A stretch of 64,000 bases of DNA, from positions 257,624 through 321,623 of the forward strand of contig CAVQJI010000037.1 in assembly GCA_963712715.1 (NCBI GenBank), given 5' to 3'. The translations under genes and the position numbers were made by a program. The DNA is from JAFEDN01 sp963712715. GTDB lineage: Bacteria > Pseudomonadota > Gammaproteobacteria > Coxiellales > Coxiellaceae. The notes beneath the pieces are model-generated. The model was not told the DNA's origin, did no database searches, and was given only the letters and a program-made list of their open reading frames with translations. Shown here piece by piece: positions 29,601-36,361 of the stretch; the first letter of the stretch is position 1; every line of letters starts with the position of its first letter.

Positions 29601-29836
29601 ATATAGCGCATCCCCGGCACGCCGTTGATCTGCTGCTCGAGGGGAATGGTGACGGCGGATTCAACCACCTGCGCGTTGGCGCCCACGTAGTTACTGGTTA
29701 CCGTCACCTGCGGTGGAGCGAGCTGGGGATACAGCGAAATTGGCAGGCTGGGAATCACGACTGCGCCCGCAAGGATAATGAGGAGGGCGCAAACGGTAGC
29801 GAAGACCGGCCGGCGGATAAAGAAGTTAACAAACAA
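26696..29836 (-). CDS. RND multidrug efflux permease (HAE1 family)
   Basis: About 1046 residues if started at TTG 29836 (LFVNFFIRRPVFATVCALL), the normal beginning of AcrB-type pumps; the ATG at 29929 adds an unlikely 31 residues. Twelve TM segments and two large periplasmic loops are evident. Family marks include PPQVTVTSNYVGANAQ, GLVVDDAIVVIENVQRH with the two Asp of TM4 used in proton relay, and NSILIVEFAEQLR. It pumps drugs, solvents or dyes across both membranes as a trimer with the adaptor encoded upstream. No TolC-like outer channel gene is in the window, so it must be shared or elsewhere. Confidence 0.93.
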   Translation of the reverse strand: MFVNFFIRRPVFATVCALLIILAGAVVIPSLPISLYPQLAPPQVTVTSNYVGANAQVVESAVTIPLEQQINGVPGMRYIQSTSGSDGTSQITTTFDTNYNLDIAAVDVQNRVSTASGQLPAEVNSTGITITKANSNFVFAAGFYSDNAEYSNLFISNYLDVYVKDALKRIPGVGDVQIFGERKYAMRIWLDPTRLAARVLTATDVVNALREQNVVVAAGQLGQPPSNGKQDFQITVSAAGRLSTPDEFNRIIIKNTPNGIVQLKDVGHAELGAETYGGQLKFNGIETVGIGVQQLSNANALEVDRQAKAALAKVSKTFPPGMKYVIAFDTTTVVGDSIREVVRTLGEAIVIVIVVIFLFLQDWRATIIPAVTIPVSLVGTFAFIKIFGFSINSLTLFGITLATGLVVDDAIVVIENVQRHITEGDSDPHHATSSAMAEVTGAVIATSLVLISVFIPVSFFPGTTGILYKQFSLTIAFSIAISAFNALTLSPALAALLLRKPVLSHGLLHAIDRGIKGMSSGYARAIHVVLRLRYLMLLIFFAGLAATAYMYTHVPTAFVPQEDQGYFIIQVQAPQGASLSYTGRLVDQAQAVLRDTHDVQGSFAITGFSFAGSAPNYGIIFSNLKPVDSRKGKGHSAAEIVGDLRGKLMMIPGGLIIPFEPPAIQGIGSFGGFQFELQDLGGNTLQDIDRVAHTIAAKGNQDPKLAGLFTSFTSTDPQLIVDIDREKAKALGVSFGQITDALQVYMGSEYVNNFDFNNRSYRVYVQADQDFRQTAKDIRQFYVRSDTNQMIPLDNLVSLRNASAPQVISHYNLFRSAEINGSAAPGLSSSQGLSEMEHLARQNMLQGMTFSWTGLALEEIESSGKALIIFGLGILVVYLTLSAQYESFALPFIILLAVPMAVLGALLAQTLRGLPNDIYCQIGLVMLIGLSAKNSILIVEFAEQLRRQGRSIVDAAIEAAELRLRPILMTSFAFILGVLPLVFAQGAGKMGRHSVGTSIVGGMLLSTVLNLFFIPALYVILGTLLRKAHRRQLIRGANESVHIATS

Positions 29837-29897
29837 GGGGAGCAATCCTCTCGTGAAACATCCTGTTGTGGCAGACGCGCAGACTGCCGCTCCGAAC

Positions 29898-30986
29898 TTA
29901 GCCGGCGGGCTGCACCGGTGCCCCGTCAATCAGGAGTTGCGTACCGGAGACGATGACCTGATCTCCATTGTTCAGTCCTGACAGAACGGCATAATCGTTG
30001 CCGACGGTGTCGCCTAATTGGACAGGGCGCTGCCTGGCTACTGCTTTGCCCTGCTCATGTTGCACGATGTAGACAAAAGCCTGGCCACCGAGGCGCGAAA
30101 TGGCGAGCACCGGAACTGTCGGGGTAGCCACCGTGCTCCAGATCACGCTGGCCTTGACAAGCTGCGCGTTGCGTACCGCATCGGCCCCGGAGCGGAGCGA
30201 GGCCTTTGCCAGAATGCCCTGAAGACCGTTATCTACTTGCGGAGAAACAAAGTCGATACGGGCACGCTCGATAAGCTTGCCGCTATTGTCGAGGATGTCG
30301 ACGGGGAGACCGCGTTTCACCTGGGCGGCACGCTCCGAGGGAATATAGATGTATGCTTCAAAATCGCGGTTTTCGTCCACCGTCGTCAGAGGGGTCGTGG
30401 GAGACACGTAATCGCCGATGTGAACCGGGATGTCGCCCACGACGCCGTTAAACGGCGCGCGGATTTGGTAATAGCCAAGCTGGCTGGCCTGAGTCTGCCG
30501 TGACGCGACGGACGATTCGTAGTCTGCTTTGGAGTTTCGATAAGCCTGCTCCGCCTGATCGAGAGCGTCACGGCTGGTCACGCCCGCGTTGAACAGCTTG
30601 CGCTGACGTTCCACCTCTACCTCGTTGTATTGATATACCGCCAGCTTCTGCTTCTCGGTGGCTGCTTGTGCGTCAAAAGTAGCCTGCTGCTTCAGCGGGT
30701 CGATCACCATCAGGACCTGGCCTGCCATTACCCGATCGCCAGACCGCGCGAGGATTTTGGTAAGGTTGCCGTCCACCTGAGGGGTCAGAGTGCCGGAGCG
30801 ACGAGATTTGATGGTCGCCACATACTGGTCACTCTGCGGGACAGGGGCGGCCTTCACAGTGATGGTCTGTACGGGCATTGCCTGCCCGCGAGCAGCGGCA
30901 GCTGGATCGCTAGCCGGTTTGGCGCAACCGACGATGAAGACGGTTGCACCAAATAGGACGAGAGAATTACGAATTCGACCGATCAA
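29898..30986 (-). CDS. RND efflux periplasmic adaptor (membrane fusion protein)
   Basis: 362 residues with a lipoprotein signal (LFGATVFIVGCAKP; lipobox V-G-C). The order is that of AcrA/MexA: N-terminal beta segment, lipoyl half-motif (TLTPQVDGNLTKILARSGDRV), a short coiled-coil hairpin, second lipoyl half (QIRAPFNGVVGDIPVHIGDYV), beta-barrel and membrane-proximal domain (VYIVQHEQGKAVARQRPV). It bridges the inner-membrane pump to an outer-membrane channel. The permease gene begins 61 nt downstream, so the two form an operon. No regulator gene is adjacent. Confidence 0.92.
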   Translation of the reverse strand: MIGRIRNSLVLFGATVFIVGCAKPASDPAAAARGQAMPVQTITVKAAPVPQSDQYVATIKSRRSGTLTPQVDGNLTKILARSGDRVMAGQVLMVIDPLKQQATFDAQAATEKQKLAVYQYNEVEVERQRKLFNAGVTSRDALDQAEQAYRNSKADYESSVASRQTQASQLGYYQIRAPFNGVVGDIPVHIGDYVSPTTPLTTVDENRDFEAYIYIPSERAAQVKRGLPVDILDNSGKLIERARIDFVSPQVDNGLQGILAKASLRSGADAVRNAQLVKASVIWSTVATPTVPVLAISRLGGQAFVYIVQHEQGKAVARQRPVQLGDTVGNDYAVLSGLNNGDQVIVSGTQLLIDGAPVQPAG

Positions 30987-32164
30987 GATTGCTCCACTTC
31001 CAAGCTTTCCTACTCTGTCCGCAGCTTGCCCATGCTGCTAGAAACGAAGGACATTCCTTTAAGTTCACTCGGCGCTGGGGCCAAACAATTGAGCAAGCCC
31101 TATTCAGTTTCGCTGGCTTGCGCCTTGGTTGTGCCAGGGGAAGTGCGAGGAAGTCCCATCCCGCGGCGGAAGATGACGCCCACATTGCAGCGCGACAATC
31201 GGCGGTTGAGAACTGACTCGGTGATCTGGCCAGACCACCAGAAATCTTCCCCGACTTGTTTAACAGTCCAGGACAGAATATATAGTTGTCATTCGGAAGC
31301 CAGCAAGACTTCTGTGTCTAATTCGAAGAGGAAGTAAGTTGCCCGGTGGAACTCGCTGGTTGGGTGTGGAGCGCTTTGTCGTACCGGCTCATTCCGTTCT
31401 TCTCAGCAATACCGATTTCTTCAGGCAAGCGCTTTCGGCGTCGCAGTCAACCGGAGCTCCGGACTCCCGGATGATGGGCACGATGAAACGTGCATTGGTG
31501 GATTTTTCGCGGTATTTCGGCACAGAGACACGTGATCGGCTCCGTCAAGAGTGATGCGACGGCTTGCGCGCCTACAACGTACCAATCTGCAGGTGACGAT
31601 CGGCAGATGCAAAGCAAACGTCCGGACCAAGGGCCGTTTCTTCGCGGCATATCCGGCACGTAAGATGCCGAAGGTCCAGCCGCGTTTCGTGCTATGGACA
31701 CGGATTATCAGTTCGGATTTGGAGCAAGTTTGCTCGCGCATGAGATTGCCGCCATTGGGCAGCGGGGCAGTTCGCCGCACTCGATGCATTTCATAGTGAA
31801 GAGCATGTTTCCTCAGCAAGAAGTATTGGATAAGCTGGGTTCGCAGTTCCGGGGATGCCTCAGTTGTCGAGCACCATCATTGATGATGGGCTCACTCGCG
31901 AAGGCGAGGGAGCCGCCCGCGTCGGGACTTCCGCCGTTGCCTGCGTATCACCTCGGCAGCCCATGGCGCAACGGTTGGGATCACCAGTCGAACAAATGCC
32001 AATCCCGCGTGCAGCGAAACTATTGGCATTCGAAGAAGTCCTCAAATCACAATTGCGGCCCGTCAAAATACAGTGATTGCTCGGAATCTCCGCGTATTGA
32101 CACTGAGAATGTGCGCGGGGCTTCTCACTGGCCGCTCGGGAGCTCCTCGTAAACTCTATTGCCC
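30987..32164. other. 1.2-kb region without a supportable gene
   Basis: Several ORFs of 60-130 codons overlap on both strands, but none has coding bias, a good ribosome site and a recognisable product together. The least poor is a plus-strand ORF at 31855-32076 (73 codons, ending LAFEEVLKSQLRPVKIQ). A minus-strand run near 31,540-31,600 (PADWYVVGAQAV) faintly recalls nucleotidyltransferase toxins but is not continued. It is probably decayed flank of the integrative island that follows. Confidence 0.35.
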
Positions 32165-32184
32165 ACGACAATGTCAATTGTCGT
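32165..32184. promoter_or_regulatory. Inverted repeat overlapping probable integrase promoter
   Basis: ACGACAAT, 4-nt loop, ATTGTCGT: perfect 8-bp arms, followed at once by AGGTATAATCGG, which contains a -10-like TATAAT. The integrase start lies 15-20 nt downstream of that. It may be an operator for integrase autoregulation or part of an attachment site. Confidence 0.45.
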
Positions 32185-32199
32185 AGGTATAATCGGCTG

Positions 32200-33132
32200 G
32201 TGGAGATTTCGCTCATTTCCGGGGCGCCTGACGCTGGGGGCACTGAAACGCCAGAAAACGGCCTCGTAGAAGCCCAGCAGAGGCTTCGCCGGATGGTGCT
32301 GGACTCCGTACCCACCCCAAATTCCCGCCGCAACTATGGCAAAGCCCTCGATGACCTCTTTGCGCTCTCGGCCGGGCGACCGCTCACCCGCGCCCTATTT
32401 ATGGAGTACCGGGCGTCGATGGAGGCCCTGGCGCCCTCCACCGTCAACGTCCGCCTCTCCGCGGTCCGGAAGCTCATCGCCGAGGCGCGGCAAAACGGCC
32501 TGATCGGGGTCGAGGATGCGGCGAGCCTCTCCGAAGTCCCGAACATCCGCCAGAAGGGAACCCGGTTAGGGAACTGGCTGACGCGGGAGCAGGCGAAGGA
32601 GCTTCTCACCGTTCCCGATCGGTCGACGTTGAAGGGAAAGCGGGATTACGTGATTCTGGCGCTCTTGGTCGGCTGCGCGCTGCGCCGGCAGGAGCTGGCC
32701 ATCCTCGATGTCGAAACCATCCAGCTACGAGAGGGGCGCTGGGTGTTGGCTGATCTCGAAGGGAAGGGAAGACGGATTCGGACCGTAGCGGTCCCGGTCT
32801 GGGTTAAGCAGGGAATCAACGCCTGGATGACCGCCGCCGGCATCGAAGACGGCCGGCTGTTACGGTCGATCGCGAAGGGCGGCAAAGTAGGCAAGAGCCT
32901 GAGCGACTGGGCGGTTTGGTCCGTCGTCGAGCAATCGGCCAAGGAGATTGGAATCGAGCAGTTCGGAGCCCACGATCTGCGGCGTACCTGCGCCAAGCTC
33001 TGCCGAAAGAGCGGCGGGGACCTGGAACAGATCAAGTTCCTGCTGGGGCATAGCTCGATTCAGACCACCGAACGCTATTTGGGTTCTGAGCAGGAGATCG
33101 CGATTGCGGTGAATGACTCTTTGGGCCTGTGA
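32200..33132 (+). CDS. Tyrosine recombinase/integrase
   Basis: 310 residues. An N-terminal SAM-like core-binding domain (SRRNYGKALDDLFAL to AVRKLIAEA) is followed by the catalytic domain. Catalytic residues are Arg in CALRRQEL (about 160), a Lys in the LEGKGRRIRTV beta-hairpin, H258-x-x-R261 in HDLRR, H284 in LLGHSSIQTTERY, and the nucleophile Tyr293 in that same stretch. It cuts and rejoins DNA through a phosphotyrosine intermediate. It is the leading gene of a small island (YhcG-like nuclease, RtcB and BCS1 fragments) that ends near a tRNA 3' fragment. Arg and Leu codon use is typical of the GC-rich host. Confidence 0.9.
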   Translation: MEISLISGAPDAGGTETPENGLVEAQQRLRRMVLDSVPTPNSRRNYGKALDDLFALSAGRPLTRALFMEYRASMEALAPSTVNVRLSAVRKLIAEARQNGLIGVEDAASLSEVPNIRQKGTRLGNWLTREQAKELLTVPDRSTLKGKRDYVILALLVGCALRRQELAILDVETIQLREGRWVLADLEGKGRRIRTVAVPVWVKQGINAWMTAAGIEDGRLLRSIAKGGKVGKSLSDWAVWSVVEQSAKEIGIEQFGAHDLRRTCAKLCRKSGGDLEQIKFLLGHSSIQTTERYLGSEQEIAIAVNDSLGL

Positions 33133-33195
33133 AGCCATCCCGGATCCTGTAAGCGAATCGCTTGCCGGGAAGATCGGCATAGTAAAAGGATAGGG

Positions 33196-34136
33196 ATGGC
33201 AAAAGCGGCGCTGGACCTAAAACGGGGTGACTCCCGGGATCTACTGAACGAGATCCGGAGGCTGATCGAAGAGGCTCGCCGACAGACGGCCGCAGCCGTC
33301 AACGTCGGGTTGACTTTGCTGTATTGGCGGATTGGGAACCGAATCCTGCGAGAGGTCCTGGGGAGCGAGCGGGCAACCTACGGGGAGCAAATTGTCGCTA
33401 CACTGTCGCGACAATTGAGCTGGTCGCACCTCAAAGAACTGTTGCCCCTCGGCCGACCGCATCAGCGCGAATTCTATGCCGAGATGTGCCGTATCGAAGG
33501 TTGGAGCGTAAGAACGCTCCGCGAACGGATAGATTCAATGCTTTATGAGCGCACCGCGCTCTCCAAGCAGCCCGAGGAGCTCGTAAGCAGCAGTTAGCCG
33601 CGTTACGCAGCCGCGGTGATGTGACCCCGGCAATGTTGCTGAAAGACCCTTACATTCTGGACTTCCTGGGCCTCTCCGATCGATTTCTAGAGCGCGATCT
33701 TGAGGATGCCATTCTGCGCGAACTGGAGACCTTTCTCCTTGAACTGGGTTCGGGATTTTCGTTTGTAGCTCGGCAGAAGCGTATTCAGCTGGACGGGGAA
33801 GACTTCTACATTGATCTGCTGTTTTACAACCGCAAACTGAACCGATTGATCGTCGTGGAGCTGAAGCAGGGAAGCTTTAAGCCCGAATACAAGGGGCAAA
33901 TGGAGCTCTATCTTCGTTGGCTGGCGAAGAACGAAGCAGAACCGGAGGAGCAGAGCCCTATGGGGATAATCCTGTGCGCCGGGAAGAATACTGAGCAGAT
34001 CGAGCTGCTCGAACTTGGGTCGGCGGGCATCCACGTTGCTGAATACCTCACGGTTCTACCTCCCCCTGCAGTTCTCCGGGAAAAGTTGCACAGAGCTATC
34101 GAGACAGCTCGGATGAGGATTGAGACAGACTCATAA
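33196..34136 (+). CDS. YhcG-type PD-(D/E)XK nuclease (DUF1016), frameshifted
   Basis: ATG 33196. The N-terminal DUF1016 domain (VNVGLTLLYWRIGNRI, SWSHLKELLPL, QREFYAEMCRIEGWSVRTLR) and the C-terminal nuclease (DPYILDFLGL, DFYIDLLFYNRKLNRLIVVE, KGQMELYLRWL) are in different frames. Adding one base near 33,582 fuses them into about 313 residues, the usual length. The D...ExK motif lies in FYIDLLF...LIVVELKQG. YhcG proteins are Holliday-junction-resolvase-like nucleases often found in mobile or defence loci. It follows the integrase by 63 nt. Confidence 0.8.
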
Positions 34137-34233
34137 TGTGCGCGGCGAGCAAACGCCGAGTCTGTTCCTTTGATATGGCGGAAGTGCCGCCGTAGGGATA
34201 TGTGCTGGCAGAAGAGCAGGGAGAAATGTACTT

Positions 34234-34521
34234 TTGCAACGCACGTTGTCTCTGCCGCGTCGCGAAGCAACTGGTCACATCGATCGGAAGACCGGCGAAG
34301 TGAAGCGCGCACCGAAGATCACGCGCGAGATGATGGACTCGAAAGTGACCGAGGCTTGCGTAGAGCTTCGTGGAGCTGGCGTCGATGAATCGTCTCACTG
34401 CTACAAGCGACTTGATCGGGTACTGGAAGCCCACGGCAGCACCGTGCGGATTCTGCACACGCTCACTCCGGTCGGAGTAGCCATGGCGGGAGCCCATGAG
34501 TTCGGCCCTTACAAGGACTAA
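34234..34521 (+). pseudogene. 3' fragment of an RtcB-family RNA ligase gene
   Basis: The reading frame to TAA 34519-34521 encodes VDESSHCYKRLDRVLEAH, TVRILHTLTPVGVAMAG and EFGPYKD, the C-terminal end of the longer RtcB paralogues. The preceding residues (REATGHIDRKTGEVKRAPKI) match the region before it. Normal RtcB proteins have 400-480 residues; the catalytic metal-binding part is absent, and upstream sequence back to 34,137 shows no homology. It is a leftover fragment in the island. Confidence 0.6.
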
Positions 34522-34530
34522 CCACTAACA

Positions 34531-34552
34531 GGGGACTGCTTCGGCCGTCCCC
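34531..34552. terminator. GC-rich hairpin after RtcB fragment
   Basis: GGGGAC, 10-nt loop, GTCCCC, followed by GCTTTCCT. The stem is short and the T tract weak, so termination is only possible. Confidence 0.3.
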
Positions 34553-35040
34553 GCTTTCCTGTAGTACAGGTCACGCAGATGAATACCCATAGTTGTGAGT
34601 TACGATTCGAGCGATTACCCAAAGGGCATCCGCTTTTTAATGTTGCATAATCCTTGAAACCGTGGCATCTTCTAACAGATTTCTACGAAAGGACGCGCCC
34701 ATTGGCGGATTTCAAACAGAACACGCTAAGCGGGCAACAGCGACCAATAAATTGGCTGCGTGGCCGGGCGTCTCTTCGGCCGCGCTAGCCGATCCTCGGC
34801 GCCTCCTGCACAACTCAATGCTGATCAGATGATTACGATCGTGCTGAGCTTTATTCGGCATGATTGCTGTCTTTGATCGCGCAGCACTGTCCAGCTGCGA
34901 CATGGCTCACTGCTTATCAGCAGTGATGCGGTAGACCACACGTGTCTTCGCGCAGCGAAACCAGTTGCTGTGCCCGGGAATCTCTACGCTCTGAAGCAGA
35001 GCTATCAACTCCGGCATTGCGCCGGTTAGAAAACGCAACA
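34553..35040. other. Island spacer without gene
   Basis: No supportable ORF. Composition is slightly lower in GC than the flanks, as elsewhere in the island. Confidence 0.35.
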
Positions 35041-35508
35041 ATGCTCGAGTTTATAAAACATGTGTTGGGCGGTCAGAATCAGTTTGCATCTGGCGGCTTG
35101 CTGCTCATGATCCTGGGTAGCATCGGAGTCTTTCTGCGCGCTTTGCCGCAGCGGCTCTGGGTGTGGCTTGTCGCGCAAACCACGATGACCGTCTCCGTCA
35201 AGGATGAGGACGATGCATGCGTCTGGGCGAAGGAATGGTTCCTCGAACAGAAAGTTCTGAAGCGCATTCGCCGAGTAGACCTGGATACCACGCTGCGTGG
35301 CGCGGAGTTAGCGCTTACCCCACACCCGGCAGGGGCTGGTTTGTGCGGGGCCACCGGCCATTCTGGGTTTGGTTTTACCACAGCGATGGCACCAAGGGTA
35401 GAATTCGCCGAGTCGCATAGCGTCGAAACCTTGGCTGAGTTCCAGGGTCTACTGCTCGCCTTAGTGCGGGAAAGTACCATTCTGGCGATAGCTTCCATCT
35501 GCGATTAG
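35041..35508 (+). pseudogene. BCS1-like AAA protein, N-terminal domain only, frameshifted
   Basis: ATG 35041 opens with a TM segment (GGLLLMILGSIGVFLRALP) followed by LWVWLVAQTTMTVSVKDEDD and ACVWAKEWFLEQ, the BCS1 N-terminal domain found in bacterial BCS1-type AAA proteins. The frame then shifts: PTPGRGWFVRGHRPFWVWFY is in another frame from about 35,325 to 35,410, and the first frame resumes with ESHSVETL. The AAA ATPase domain that should follow is missing. As read, the ORF ends at 35508. It is a decayed remnant of a roughly 400-residue gene. Confidence 0.5.
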
Positions 35509-35773
35509 TTGTCACACTTCGCAGTGCTCTAACGACATCAAGGAGGATCTCGAAGGTCGGTCTATCTCGTTATACGACTAGACCGGTTAAGAAGAGGTCA
35601 GTGTTTGCGATGGACCGCGATGGATTGACTGCTTGACGTAATGTGCCGCGCGAGGGCGACTAGGATTATTTGGCCACTTCGGGAGATAGGCGGACGCTAC
35701 GTCTAGTCAGAGGAAGATACGGCTTTCAAAGTGTCCAGGATGGCACGCACCTTGACCAACTCACGACGGTAAC

Positions 35774-35802
35774 ACGGGTTCGAATCCCGTCGGGGAACGC
35801 CA
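35774..35802 (+). tRNA. 3' fragment of a tRNA gene (T arm and acceptor strand)
   Basis: T stem ACGGG/CCCGT around a 7-nt loop TTCGAAT, then CGGGGAAC, G and CCA. The expected 5' strand (GTTCCCCG) is not found within 150 nt upstream, so only the 3' part is here, as left by integration into a tRNA gene. Eight nt between T stem and G73 plus an encoded CCA would fit the 8-bp acceptor of tRNA-Sec; if CCA is not encoded, an ordinary 7-bp tRNA is equally possible. Confidence 0.55.
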
Positions 35803-36361
35803 ACAAAAACAAGGCGTTTAGTTAATTGTGCCCTGTCACTGTTGCCCACATCACAAAAAGTTATGGCAATCACCGTGTTTGGTCTTCGATTTTTGGGTCC
35901 CACGACATCTGCCGTTCAGCTGCAAAGTTCGACCAAATTTGCGCTCGAAATGGATCAAATCGTCCCGATCTCGAGGGGAAACTGAGGCCCACAGGCCAGC
36001 AGATTCCTTCCTGGCGGTTCTCTCGCCAGAGCGGGAAGAGCGCTTTCGAAACCACGCGACGCCAGATAGCAACAGCCTTGGGTCTGGATCAAGGTGCCCG
36101 AGCACGCTCGTGAGTTCCAACACCTAAAAGCGTGCCTCGGCGCAATGCGAGCGGCGATTGCCTTAAAAGAACTAGTCCATGCGGACTTGTCGGGCTCCCT
36201 CTTTTGCCCGCCTTATGTCCTCGTTCCTTTTAATCCTGGCCCTAGGTGGTACCCGGCAATAGAGCGAAAAGGGTGGGATTGGACTGAGATTACGCCCAAA
36301 TCTTCATTGCGCACGGAAAAGAAGGATATGCGTAGTGCGTCGCTCTGTCTGCGAGTTGTGG
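35803..36361. other. Intergenic, no gene seen
   Basis: Overlapping short ORFs on three frames without ribosome sites or recognisable products. It lies between the tRNA fragment and the 3' end of the patatin gene. Confidence 0.35.

Noticed and set aside
31421..31819. Possible nucleotidyltransferase-type toxin on minus strand (PADWYVVGAQAV)
   Set aside because: The similarity covers about a dozen residues, the frame is not continued and no catalytic G-S/D-x-D motif was found.
33391..33416. Inverted repeat AATTGTCGC...GCGACAATT
   Set aside because: It lies within conserved coding sequence of the DUF1016 domain (EQIVATLSRQL) and is explained by codon choice.
35703..35903. Minus-strand ORF containing GVPRRDSNPCYR
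   Set aside because: This peptide is the typical false translation of the antisense strand of a tRNA T arm, which lies at 35774-35802.
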